Source of the DNA: an uncultured Bacteroidales bacterium
Lineage (GTDB): Bacteria; Bacteroidota; Bacteroidia; Bacteroidales; UBA932
Direction of reading: 5' to 3'
Length of the DNA: 55,361 nt
Assembly (NCBI GenBank): GCA_946187975.1
Contig: CAMHTE010000003.1
Span: 1-55,361, forward strand
In this document: piece after piece, positions 8,972 to 17,230 of the stretch
Layout: each line of letters opens with the position of its first letter
How positions within the stretch are numbered: position 1 is the stretch's first letter
Made by a program: the position numbers and the translations under genes
Notes under the pieces: generated by a model
What the model was told of the DNA's origin: nothing
The model's input: the letters and a program-made list of their open reading frames with translations, nothing else
Databases searched by the model: none

Positions 8972-9568
8972 TTATGGTTTAGATAGTATTGAGTCGATGT
9001 AGGAAAGTATCTCGTCGCGGCCGGCGCCCTTTGCAGATGAGCTTATGAACATGGGCGGAAGCGTCTCCCACTGCGTGAGCAGGATGTCGCTGTCTTTCTC
9101 AACCTGACGGAGGGTGGCCTCACGGCCCTGCTTGTCGCACTTGGTGAAGATGATGGCGAAGGGTATGCCGTGCTCCCCCAGTTCCGCGATGAAGTCGAGG
9201 TCTATCTTGGGGATGTCGAAGCGGCTGTCTACCAGCACGAAGAGGGTCATGAGTTCGGGAGAACCCAGGATGTAGTCGCTGATGACGGCGCGGAGTTCCT
9301 CCCTGTCCTTTTGCGACATACGGGCATATCCGTAACCGGGAAGGTCCACCAGATACCAGCTGTCGTTGATCAGGAAGTGATTGATAAGCCTCGTCTTTCC
9401 CGGGGTGGAAGATGTTTTGGCGAGCTTGGAACTGCCGGCAAGCATGTTTATGAGCGAAGATTTGCCGACGTTGGAGCGGCCGATGAAAGCGAATTCGGGC
9501 AGACGCCTGGAGGGTTTTTGCGAAACCCTGGTACTGCTGCCGACGAATTTTGCCCCCGAGATTCTCAT
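8972..9568 (-). CDS. engB: Ribosome-biogenesis GTPase EngB (YihA/YsxC)
   Basis: A 198-residue single-domain GTPase with FAFIGRSNVGKSSLINML (G1), DLPGYGYA (G3) and FTKCDKQ (G4). The YihA/YsxC family is involved in large ribosomal subunit assembly. The frame is open upstream to 9688 inside the histidine kinase gene. I place the start at 9568 (MRISGAKFVGSS), because this aligns with the family N-terminus and because a -7 promoter box (9577-9584) ends only 8 bases upstream. The Met at 9574 is a close alternative. Confidence 0.95.
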   Translation of the reverse strand: MRISGAKFVGSSTRVSQKPSRRLPEFAFIGRSNVGKSSLINMLAGSSKLAKTSSTPGKTRLINHFLINDSWYLVDLPGYGYARMSQKDREELRAVISDYILGSPELMTLFVLVDSRFDIPKIDLDFIAELGEHGIPFAIIFTKCDKQGREATLRQVEKDSDILLTQWETLPPMFISSSAKGAGRDEILSYIDSILSKP

Positions 9569-9576
9569 AATCATTG

Positions 9577-9584
9577 CAAATATA
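9577..9584 (-). promoter_or_regulatory. Bacteroidetes -7 element (TATATTTG) for engB
   Basis: An exact match to the TAnnTTTG element on the minus strand, in the 41-base gap between the kinase stop and engB. A TTG triplet sits 22 bases upstream as a weak -33 candidate. The expected transcription start falls within a few bases of the start codon, giving an almost leaderless mRNA. Confidence 0.6.
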
Positions 9585-9609
9585 AAAAATCCCGGGCGAT
9601 TTCCATCAA

Positions 9610-12600
9610 TTATTTTTTGGGATAAAGAATGGCAAAACAGGCGCCTCCCAGAGCGAACGAGCGGCTGTACGAAATCGACGCCCCGCACTTCTCCAGAATG
9701 CTCCGCGAGATGGCCAGTCCGAGCCCGCTTCCGCCCGTCTTGGTGGTGAAGTTGGGAGTAAATAGCTTGTCCACGTTCTCGTCCGCCACTCCAGGCCCGT
9801 CATCTTCGAATACTATGTCGTAGAAGCCTTCCTGCACCGAGTTCCTGAGACTGATGCGGATATGGCCGCCGCCGGCCTCCGCCAACGCCTGCACGGAATT
9901 ATTGATGAGATTGACGAACACCCGGGTGAGCTGGGGTTTGGGACCCATGACGGGCGCCGAAGACAGGCCCAGGAATTCGAAGGAAACCTCCTCACGGTTG
10001 TCGAACATGGAAATCTCTTCCTGCAGCATGGCGGAAAGGTCCAGTTCCGACGGTTCCTCGGTGTAGAGCTTGGCGAAGGTAGAGAATTCGTTGGCCGTGT
10101 CGGTAAGTATGTCGATATGGTCCAGCAGCACCTTGGACACCTCGTCGAATTTCTCCTGCCAGGCGGGATCGCCCTTGGCCTTGAGGCGGATGAGCCTCTG
10201 CAGTTGGAGCTTCATCGGGGTGAGAGGGTTCTTAATCTCGTGTGCAACCTGCCGTGCCATCCCGCTCCACGCCTTGTCGCGCTCGGCCTGCGCCAGTTTG
10301 CGCGTACTCTCGGAGAGTTCCTTCACCATGCGGTTATAAGCCGATACCAGTCCGTATATTTCGTCCTGGTTGTCGTAGCGAATATACTCAAGCGAACCCA
10401 CGTCCGGAGCCTCCATCTTGCGGCCCATCTCCAGCAGGGGGCTGAACATGCGCTGAAGCACGTCGGTCACCATGAAGCGTGCGACAAGCAGAAGGAAGAT
10501 GAACAGCGACAGTATCATCACCAGGTGATTCACCGCCGTGGTTTCGAAGTCGTAGGTCTCGTCGGTGTAGGGCGAGCAGATTATGGCCGCAAGGCTGCCG
10601 TCGTCCGCAAGCAGGGGCGCATACATGCTGTAGTAGGAGCGGCGGCCGTATTTCTCGCGGTTGATGTAATAACGCTCGTTGCCGCGGGTGATGTTGCGGT
10701 AGGCTTCCGCGTTCATGCGGGCATCCACCTGCATCTGGTCGAACACCGCAGGCGCCGTAGACATCATCACCATTCCGTCCGGAGCGTAAAGGGTTATGTC
10801 GGAATTGGTATTGTTACCCACATCCTCGATTACTCGCATTACCTCGGGGCTACGAAGGCCGGATGCGGAAGCTCCCCTCACCCTCGCCGAAACGGACGAC
10901 TGGATAGCGTTTATCTTCTCGGACATCAGCCTGTTACGGTTGACCTCGTTGCGGTTGTAAACGAAGGTTACGCTAACTACTGCCATGGTAACGAGGCTAA
11001 GTATCAGCGACACCATGACCACGGACGAAATGCGCGTCTGGAAGTATGTCTGCTCGAAGGGGCGGAAACGGCGGCGTCTGAAACTGAAGGGCGACAGGGC
11101 CAGGAAGACCAGAAGTCCCACGAACAGCACCGAAACGGCGTAGTTTAGGGCGTTCACCATAGGACGCGAAATTATGACCGCCTCGTCGTCCGCCACTTTG
11201 TACACGAAGTGGGCATAGTCCCCCCAGCGGAGATGGTCCGGGCCGTCGCCGTACACTAGTCTCTTAAGTTTGGCGTCCATCCGCACAGGATAGGCGAAAT
11301 TTCCCCTGAAGGTTATGAGTTTATCGGCGTCGTAGCGCGCGAAGGAATATGCCGGAGGGAGAAGGACCTCTCCCGGAAGAGAAGGCCCCATTATGCTGGC
11401 GTAGCCGCGGTATTTCCAGTCGCTCTTCTGCTCGATGGTAATGATTACGTCCGAGTAGCCGTAGCTTCCGAGGTCGTAACGGAAGGCTCCCACATAGCTC
11501 ACGAAACCGTTGCCTGAGTCGAGGAACACGAAGCGCGAACCATAAACCACGGGCTCTCCGAGGCGCATCCTGGCAAGGTCGCGCGTATCCAGCGACACGC
11601 TCACGTCGTACTCCTGCACCACACGTGCAAGATAGATGTCCGCCAGGCGGCTGCGTATCGACGAACTGCCGTTGTCCAGCACGGACAGGGATGCAATTAC
11701 GGGGTCGGAGGCTATCTGGCCTTCGGCCGAACGTAGCTGCATTTCCAGCGGGATATCACGGCTCACCGCAAGGCGCGACGCCCATACTTCGAGGCTCGCC
11801 TTTTCCTTCCTTATTCCCAGCGAAGCGGTCACGGCCACGAAAATGCCGGCAGCGAGCGCAGCAGTGCCTATGCGGTTGCGCATGGAGAAGGTATCCAGCT
11901 TCAGCATCTGCGCAAGCAGCACTATGCAGATAATCAGCAATATGTAAACCGCATAAACTCCTGCGCTGAGCGCGGAGAAACTGGAAAGCTTATAAAGCTC
12001 GAGCGAGATGTTTGAATTGAGCGTGATGCTCCGCACCGCAACGAAAGCATAGACTATGATGAGGGCAATGAGCGCAATCAGGAGGAAGCTCCAGGCAGCT
12101 ACCGCCGTCCTGCTCTTCAGGCGACGGTTTATGTCGTCCCGTACGATATAAAGGAAGAATACGAGAAGGGCCATCCCGACGACGAAGTCGATATGGGCGC
12201 CCAACGAATAAAACACCGCCCCGTCGGCATATACCGTAGGAGAGAACAGGCTGATGTAGTTGCCGGCCGTCCTGCCCCAGAAAAACAACGCCGCACACAC
12301 CGGCACGATGGGTATGAAGGCTATTACAAAGCGCCTCAACACCGGCTTTGCCGCCACGAAGCAGAAGGCGGCGACGATAAAGAGGAAGAGCCCGAGGAAG
12401 AGCCATCTGGCATCGGCCGAAAGCCTTCCGGGCGCCAGGGTGTCGCATACGAGCTTGAACGCGGGGCTGCCGGCTATCTGCACCTCGGTACCCTCGCTGG
12501 AAGAGAGTGGTTGTATGGAGTAAAACTCCGGGAGCCCGAGCCTGCGGTTGATTCCGCTGTATGAGCGCGCATCGGCATATCCTATGAGTTCCAGGCCGGA

Positions 12601-13059
12601 AACGATGCAGGTACCGTCGCGTGTCAACGCCCTGGCCAGATACCACTTGGGCCCGAAATTACAGAAACTGTATTCATCACCCAGATCCTCGAACGGGGCG
12701 TTGAGTCCCGCACGCGGGTTGGATATGCTGCTGAAGTGCTGACGGGAATGAAGTCCGTCGTTATTTACCGGGAACGTATTGCACCAGCTCTGCAGGGTGT
12801 CGCCGCGATAACGGTAAACCACCATATCGGAGGGAAGGTCGGGCAGACTTATCCAATCAGCCGAAGGCTGGTCGAAGGCCTTTTCCACCTGCCTGTCGAG
12901 CCGTTCCAGACGCCTGTCCAGAAGCTTTCCCAGCCGTGCCGCGGCACGCGAAGAGTCGCTGCCGGAAGTTCCCCCGACTGCAAACGCTATACAGACGGCG
13001 AGGAGGCTCACGGCAAGAAAGCACGCAGCGCACAGGTCTATGATACGGGAATGCTTCAT
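9610..13059 (-). CDS. NtrY-like membrane histidine kinase with large multi-span sensor region
   Basis: 1149 residues, far longer than typical NtrY (about 750). One N-terminal transmembrane helix (about 7-29) precedes an extracytoplasmic domain to about 215. A cluster of about six hydrophobic spans follows (215-425), then a second extracytoplasmic segment (430-640), two more spans (643-700), a third short sensor loop and a last span near 855-875. A HAMP-like linker and the kinase core complete the protein: H-box ARQVAHEIKNPLTPMKLQLQ with the phosphorylated His near 942, N-box NLINNSVQAL, G1 EDDGPGV and G2 GGSGLGLAI. The H-box sequence is of the NtrY type. No response regulator is adjacent; the NtrC-like protein at 31616-32761 is a candidate partner. 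The start overlaps the rlmH stop (ATGA). Confidence 0.93.
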   Translation of the reverse strand: MKHSRIIDLCAACFLAVSLLAVCIAFAVGGTSGSDSSRAAARLGKLLDRRLERLDRQVEKAFDQPSADWISLPDLPSDMVVYRYRGDTLQSWCNTFPVNNDGLHSRQHFSSISNPRAGLNAPFEDLGDEYSFCNFGPKWYLARALTRDGTCIVSGLELIGYADARSYSGINRRLGLPEFYSIQPLSSSEGTEVQIAGSPAFKLVCDTLAPGRLSADARWLFLGLFLFIVAAFCFVAAKPVLRRFVIAFIPIVPVCAALFFWGRTAGNYISLFSPTVYADGAVFYSLGAHIDFVVGMALLVFFLYIVRDDINRRLKSRTAVAAWSFLLIALIALIIVYAFVAVRSITLNSNISLELYKLSSFSALSAGVYAVYILLIICIVLLAQMLKLDTFSMRNRIGTAALAAGIFVAVTASLGIRKEKASLEVWASRLAVSRDIPLEMQLRSAEGQIASDPVIASLSVLDNGSSSIRSRLADIYLARVVQEYDVSVSLDTRDLARMRLGEPVVYGSRFVFLDSGNGFVSYVGAFRYDLGSYGYSDVIITIEQKSDWKYRGYASIMGPSLPGEVLLPPAYSFARYDADKLITFRGNFAYPVRMDAKLKRLVYGDGPDHLRWGDYAHFVYKVADDEAVIISRPMVNALNYAVSVLFVGLLVFLALSPFSFRRRRFRPFEQTYFQTRISSVVMVSLILSLVTMAVVSVTFVYNRNEVNRNRLMSEKINAIQSSVSARVRGASASGLRSPEVMRVIEDVGNNTNSDITLYAPDGMVMMSTAPAVFDQMQVDARMNAEAYRNITRGNERYYINREKYGRRSYYSMYAPLLADDGSLAAIICSPYTDETYDFETTAVNHLVMILSLFIFLLLVARFMVTDVLQRMFSPLLEMGRKMEAPDVGSLEYIRYDNQDEIYGLVSAYNRMVKELSESTRKLAQAERDKAWSGMARQVAHEIKNPLTPMKLQLQRLIRLKAKGDPAWQEKFDEVSKVLLDHIDILTDTANEFSTFAKLYTEEPSELDLSAMLQEEISMFDNREEVSFEFLGLSSAPVMGPKPQLTRVFVNLINNSVQALAEAGGGHIRISLRNSVQEGFYDIVFEDDGPGVADENVDKLFTPNFTTKTGGSGLGLAISRSILEKCGASISYSRSFALGGACFAILYPKK

Positions 13060-13523
13060 TCGTGGTGGTAAGGTTCTCCCTTCATTATGGTAAAGGCACG
13101 GTACAGCTGTTCCGCGAATACTACACGGACCATCTGGTGCGAGAAAGTCATTTTGCTGAGCGAAAGCTTGTCCGAAGCGGCGGCGTAAACCTCAGGGCTG
13201 AAACCGTATGCCCCGCCAATCACGAAGCACAGGTCCTTGCCCCCGCGGCTGAGGCGCTTCTGCAGTTCTGATGCGAACTCCACGGAACGGAATTCCTTCC
13301 CCCTTTCGTCGAGAAGTATAATCTCTGAACCTGCTGCCTCCTTGAGAATGAGGGCGCCCTCCTTCTCCTTTATCTGCGCTTCAGACAGGGCTCCGACGTT
13401 CTTCAGTTCCGGAATCTCCTTTACCTCGAAACGCACGTAATGAACAATACGGGATGCGTACAGGTCCAGGCCTGCACGCACCCACGGCATATCTGTCTTT
13501 CCAACTACGAGGAGACGAACCAT
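13056..13523 (-). CDS. rlmH: 23S rRNA (pseudouridine1915-N3)-methyltransferase RlmH
   Basis: A 155-residue SPOUT methyltransferase beginning MVRLLVVGK. The family features are ILLDERGKEF, the knot segment DLCFVIGGAYGFSPEV, and the C-terminal SHQMVRVVFAEQLYRAFTIMKGEPYHHE region whose last residues are nearly invariant. It methylates pseudouridine 1915 in helix 69 of 23S rRNA. Two adjacent ATG codons exist; the second (13523) is preferred because it gives the family N-terminus. The gene leads the run into the kinase and engB and has a -7 promoter box 8 bases upstream of the chosen start. Confidence 0.97.
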   Translation of the reverse strand: MVRLLVVGKTDMPWVRAGLDLYASRIVHYVRFEVKEIPELKNVGALSEAQIKEKEGALILKEAAGSEIILLDERGKEFRSVEFASELQKRLSRGGKDLCFVIGGAYGFSPEVYAAASDKLSLSKMTFSHQMVRVVFAEQLYRAFTIMKGEPYHHE

Positions 13524-13529
13524 CATAGA

Positions 13530-13593
13530 TGCAAATATAACCCTTAACGTCCTTTTTTCAAAATCAACTGATTATCCAAGGGTTATATTTGCA
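13530..13593. repeat. 16-base perfect inverted repeat carrying two outward-facing -7 boxes
   Basis: The left arm, 13530-13545, is TGCAAATATAACCCTT. The right arm, 13578-13593, is AAGGGTTATATTTGCA, its exact reverse complement, with a 32-base AT-rich spacer. Each arm holds TATATTTG pointing away from the centre. The left one fits rlmH; the right one (13584-13591) fires into the 3' end of the convergent gene at 13657 and has no evident downstream + strand gene. Confidence 0.8.
13532..13539 (-). promoter_or_regulatory. -7 element (TATATTTG) for rlmH
   Basis: An exact TAnnTTTG match on the minus strand, 8 bases from the rlmH start. It lies inside the left arm of the 16-base inverted repeat at 13530-13593. 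Confidence 0.6.
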
Positions 13594-13614
13594 ACTGTGT
13601 CCGTCACCTCCACC

Positions 13615-13647
13615 GCCCCCTCTCCGGGGGCCCGTCGGCCGAAGGCC
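13615..13647. terminator. GC-rich double hairpin downstream of the SusCD cluster
   Basis: Two small hairpins are stacked: GCCCCC-TCTCC-GGGGGC at 13615-13631 and GGCC-GAA-GGCC at 13637-13647. They lie just past the stop of the last gene of the SusCD cluster. No U-tract follows them in the minus direction, so this is not a classical intrinsic terminator. It may still be a 3' mRNA structure or a REP-like element. Confidence 0.4.
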
Positions 13648-13656
13648 TCCAAAAAA

Positions 13657-15246
13657 CTACTTCAGGCGAGCGAAGTCTTTTTCCATCTCCGAAGCACGGA
13701 GGAGGATATCCAGCGAAGAGAACGCGCAGTTCACCCAGAACGTGCGGTTGCGGTCCTTGCGGGCGTCACGCCATTCCCAGGTTGTAGGAGTGAATCCGTT
13801 CAGAGGATTCTGCATGCGGGTGACGTTGTCGATCAGAGCCTTCGCCTTCGCAAGGCAGAGCAGGTCGCCGGTGACTTTATAAGTGTCGAGCCAGGCATTC
13901 GCCACGTTGCACGCGCTGTTGTCCACGGGCATTTCGTACTTGTACTGCTCATGAACCGCGGGAGCGTAACGGACGTAGAACCCCTCCGAATTCAAGGGAT
14001 ATGCCCAGTGAACGAACTGATCTTCACTTAGACGTATAAGGTCATCCGCATTGCGGAGGTCCTTTTCGGTATGTCCGGGCTTGGTGAGCAGATACGACGC
14101 ATACGGGGCCGCCGTGCAGTTGGTAAGGTTCTGGTAAGGCTTCAGGCCCTTGACGTTCACATCTTCGAACTGTCCGGTCATGTCGAAGGCCTCCACGGCA
14201 ACTTCGTCCATCCAGCGTTCGCCTTTCTGCCTGGGGGCATCGAACTCATCGTAACCGTAGCCGGCAAGCCTGCGGAAATACTTCAGCAGGGGATGCAGCA
14301 TGGCGCTCACGTCGTTCACGGGCTCTCCCGTAATGAAATCCACCTTGATGGGGAGCGAACCATCCTCACGCTGGAGTTTCACATACGTGCGGCCTATGGC
14401 CACTGCACGCTCCAGCCAGGGCTTCTCGCCTGTAAGGTCGTACAGGTCCAGGAACGCGTGTCCGGCGCTGGCGGCCTCGAGGGTCATGGTCTTACCCTTG
14501 TTCCATTCCTTTTTGGAGGCTTCCTTGTCCAGATAATACGTGGGAGGGAAGAAGGCAAGGGGATCGCCTTCAGGGCGGCTCATGTCGATGAGGAACTGGG
14601 CGGCGTTGCGGGCTATCTCCAGCGCCTCGTCCTTACGTGCGGGCAGCAACTTGGCAACCAGACACTCCACCCGGACGGTCGCACCTATTATCTTGCAGGG
14701 ATAGGTGTTGTGCGGATAGCGCATGTCGGGCACGGTAGATTTGCGCCAGGACTGGATTTCAGGCATCGTGTGTACGTACAGCGCGCCTTTCACGGCCGCC
14801 TCGAGGTAGTCGAGGGAAGGGCCGGGATACTCACCGGGGAAGGGATAGTCCCGCATGAACTTCCGTTCACCTACGCGGCTAAGCACTTTCCCCTTCGCAT
14901 CCACGGCATCCACCGTCAATACAACGTCCCCGACGGGAACCTTGTTCCATACGGGCGAAAGGGCGTCAGTTGGCAGTTTGGAACGGAATGAGAGCGCTTC
15001 CCCGTCCTTCGGCGTTACCGTAAACAGGTAGGCCGCCGCCCCCTCCGCCTCCGGGAAATCGAAGGCGGGGGCATAGATGAACTTTTTGGCGAAGCCGTTC
15101 CAGAAAGGATTGCGGCCTTCCGTTCCGGGACGCACGGGCTTAAGGTACTCCTTACCAGCTTGACGGGCGAGCGACTTAGCGGAACGGGCGGGACATGCCG
15201 TTGCTGCAATGCACAGCAGGAGGGCTAATGTCAGGAATTTTTTCAT
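13657..15246 (-). CDS. Secreted alpha/alpha-toroid-like protein of the SusCD cluster, function unassigned
   Basis: 529 residues counted from MKKFLTLALLL. The N-terminus is a signal peptide; a Cys at position 18 in AATAC is a weak lipobox. Residues about 30-110 look like a beta-sandwich. From about 130 onward the sequence is helical with repeated aromatic, glycine and proline turns (GDPLAFFPPTYY, LYDLTGEKPWLERA, NPLNGFTPTTWEWRD), as in six-hairpin or alpha/alpha-toroid glycosidases, lyases and epimerases. I do not recognise a specific CAZy family or catalytic pair. As last gene of the cluster, 13 bases after susD, it probably acts on the glycan that the SusC/SusD pair imports. The frame extends to 15282 but that overlaps susD. 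Confidence 0.7.
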   Translation of the reverse strand: MKKFLTLALLLCIAATACPARSAKSLARQAGKEYLKPVRPGTEGRNPFWNGFAKKFIYAPAFDFPEAEGAAAYLFTVTPKDGEALSFRSKLPTDALSPVWNKVPVGDVVLTVDAVDAKGKVLSRVGERKFMRDYPFPGEYPGPSLDYLEAAVKGALYVHTMPEIQSWRKSTVPDMRYPHNTYPCKIIGATVRVECLVAKLLPARKDEALEIARNAAQFLIDMSRPEGDPLAFFPPTYYLDKEASKKEWNKGKTMTLEAASAGHAFLDLYDLTGEKPWLERAVAIGRTYVKLQREDGSLPIKVDFITGEPVNDVSAMLHPLLKYFRRLAGYGYDEFDAPRQKGERWMDEVAVEAFDMTGQFEDVNVKGLKPYQNLTNCTAAPYASYLLTKPGHTEKDLRNADDLIRLSEDQFVHWAYPLNSEGFYVRYAPAVHEQYKYEMPVDNSACNVANAWLDTYKVTGDLLCLAKAKALIDNVTRMQNPLNGFTPTTWEWRDARKDRNRTFWVNCAFSSLDILLRASEMEKDFARLK

Positions 15247-15259
15247 AGTTGCAAAACTA

Positions 15260-17218
15260 CTAATAACCAGGGTTCTGTACAAGTTTGTGATTGATCTTTA
15301 TTTCCGTGATAGGAATAGCATACCAGTAATTACGAGGATAGGTGAATGTCCTGGGCGCTATTTCTTTCAGGGGAACCAGACGGTAGAAGTCCGCGGCGGA
15401 CTGGGGACCGTCCGAAAGCTTGAACGAACTGTCGCTCGAACGGGTATTGAGTTCCATAGGGGTACTGCCAAGATACTCGTGGGCGACTTTCCAACGACGG
15501 TAGTTATCGTATGCGCGGCCTTCCAGGCAGACTTCGGCCGATATTTCGGCACGCAGGGCCTGACGCAAGTTGTCACCGGTGGGGATTCCGCCCGCCAAGG
15601 CCCAGGAATCGCTGAAGGAAGGCAGGCCGGCACGTGTGCGGACCTTATCGATATACATAATGCTGGTGGCATCCAGGCTTCCATTGAGCTCGAAATACGC
15701 CTCTGCATAGTTCAGATAGAGCTCCGCGAGACGCAGTACCGGCATCCTGTAGTTGACGGGCTTGAAATTCTTGTTGGTCTCGTCGAACTGGGTGCTTTCG
15801 GACACATACTTCTGGAAATAGTATCCTGTGGCGGAGTGGTAAAGCGTACGGCTTCCGCAGTAACCATGGAATTCACCGGCACGCGTATGGATGTAGTTCT
15901 TGTCGCTGCCGTTGTAGATAATATTTCCGCGGTCGAACGCTATGGATGCATAGAAACGGGGATCCCTGCCGCGGTGCAGACGTGCCGTAGAATCACCAGG
16001 AGCAATGTCCAGGAGGTGGTTGGCGGCGAAGCCTGCCTTGGTCTTGGGATCGGCCCAGAGCGGCAGTCCATCCTCAGTGAGGAAGGTGCATACCGCCTGC
16101 ATGGTGGGAGTGTTCTGAGGACGGAAAGAATCCACGTCGGTTCCCGTCGCACCGTTCCAGGTACGAGGAACTCCGTAACGCTGCAGATAATAGTTAAAGT
16201 AGCCGTAAGGAGTATCCGAACCGTCATGGAAACAGGACGACACGAGGTACTCGCACTTGTTGCCCTCGTTCGTGGTAGGCTGGATGAAAAGCTTGTAGTA
16301 GTTGTTCCTACCCCTGTCCTTGTCCGGAAGGGCGGCGCTTGCAGGATCAGTCCACAAGTGGTAGCCATTGGTCTCGGCGAAGGTAATGGCATCGCCCAGG
16401 GCATCCAGTGCATCCTGCCATTTGCCGGGATCGTAGGTCTGGGAAATAAGCGGCGTACCGTCGTAGTTCAGGAAATCGGCGAAATCCGTATTTCCATTCA
16501 CGAGGGGACTTGCGGTATATACGAGCACGCATGCCTTATAGGCCTTGGCAGCGACTGAAGTAGCACGCCCCACTTCCTTATCCTGCCTGGTGGCAGGCAG
16601 ACGGTAGGCGGCCTCGTCGAACATGCGACAAACGAATGCCGCGCATTCGTCCCAGGAGGAGCGCTGAACGATGAATTCCGAAGCCGGGGCGTTAATTGAC
16701 ACCTCATGGTCAACTATAACCACGGGGCCGTAATGCTCCATAAGGATCCAGTGCAGCACGCCTATGAGGTAATATGCCTCTCCGGTGTAGCGTATCGCAG
16801 TAGCGGCGTCAAGCCCGGGAACGCTCCCCACATTGTTTATGAAGTTCCACGCATCGCGTATGCCCTTGTAAAGGTTATACTTCTGCGCATTGCTCTTGGT
16901 GGCGGTGGCGGTGGACCAGGCTCCGAAATAGGTTGAGTTGGCACTCTCTTCGCCATGCAGCATACCTTTCCACGTAGCGTGCCGGACGGCATTCTCATAG
17001 AAAGACACTATCTCCCCGCCGAGGAAGGAGTCCGGATAGTAATGGAATCCTATCTGGTAAGGAAGGTATCCGTACACCCTGTTGAGGGTCCTTTCGGCCT
17101 GCATCTGGGAGGAATACATGTCGGAAGTGGTAGCGGTATCCTCCGGAACCACGTCCAGGAAGTCGCAGGAGGCTACTATAAGCGGAATAACCGTCAGGAT
17201 AAGAAATATCTTTTTCAT
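15260..17218 (-). CDS. SusD/RagB-family glycan-binding outer-membrane lipoprotein
   Basis: 652 residues. The lipoprotein signal LILTVIPLIVASC has its acylated Cys at about residue 18 and is followed by DFLDVVPED, the standard start of SusD-like proteins. The rest has the TPR-rich SusD pattern: YGYLPYQIG, a long insert-rich middle, and the C-terminal NYRMPVLRLAELYLNYAEAY segment and LCLEGRAYDNYRRWK-type region (here VCLEGRAYDNYRRWK), which mark SusD_RagB. It sits on the cell surface as a lid on the SusC barrel and captures oligosaccharides. It follows susC by 12 bases. The substrate cannot be read from sequence. Confidence 0.96.
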   Translation of the reverse strand: MKKIFLILTVIPLIVASCDFLDVVPEDTATTSDMYSSQMQAERTLNRVYGYLPYQIGFHYYPDSFLGGEIVSFYENAVRHATWKGMLHGEESANSTYFGAWSTATATKSNAQKYNLYKGIRDAWNFINNVGSVPGLDAATAIRYTGEAYYLIGVLHWILMEHYGPVVIVDHEVSINAPASEFIVQRSSWDECAAFVCRMFDEAAYRLPATRQDKEVGRATSVAAKAYKACVLVYTASPLVNGNTDFADFLNYDGTPLISQTYDPGKWQDALDALGDAITFAETNGYHLWTDPASAALPDKDRGRNNYYKLFIQPTTNEGNKCEYLVSSCFHDGSDTPYGYFNYYLQRYGVPRTWNGATGTDVDSFRPQNTPTMQAVCTFLTEDGLPLWADPKTKAGFAANHLLDIAPGDSTARLHRGRDPRFYASIAFDRGNIIYNGSDKNYIHTRAGEFHGYCGSRTLYHSATGYYFQKYVSESTQFDETNKNFKPVNYRMPVLRLAELYLNYAEAYFELNGSLDATSIMYIDKVRTRAGLPSFSDSWALAGGIPTGDNLRQALRAEISAEVCLEGRAYDNYRRWKVAHEYLGSTPMELNTRSSDSSFKLSDGPQSAADFYRLVPLKEIAPRTFTYPRNYWYAIPITEIKINHKLVQNPGY

Positions 17219-17230
17219 AACCGTTCAGTT

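Noticed and set aside
9862-11148. 428-codon + strand frame opposite the histidine kinase
   Set aside because: It is antisense to an intact kinase core. The His-rich, low-complexity translation is typical of a shadow frame.
13597-14031. 144-codon + strand frame just after the outward -7 box
   Set aside because: The promoter position is suggestive, but the frame is opposite a secreted-protein gene and shows no domain. I keep the promoter as a finding and not the ORF.
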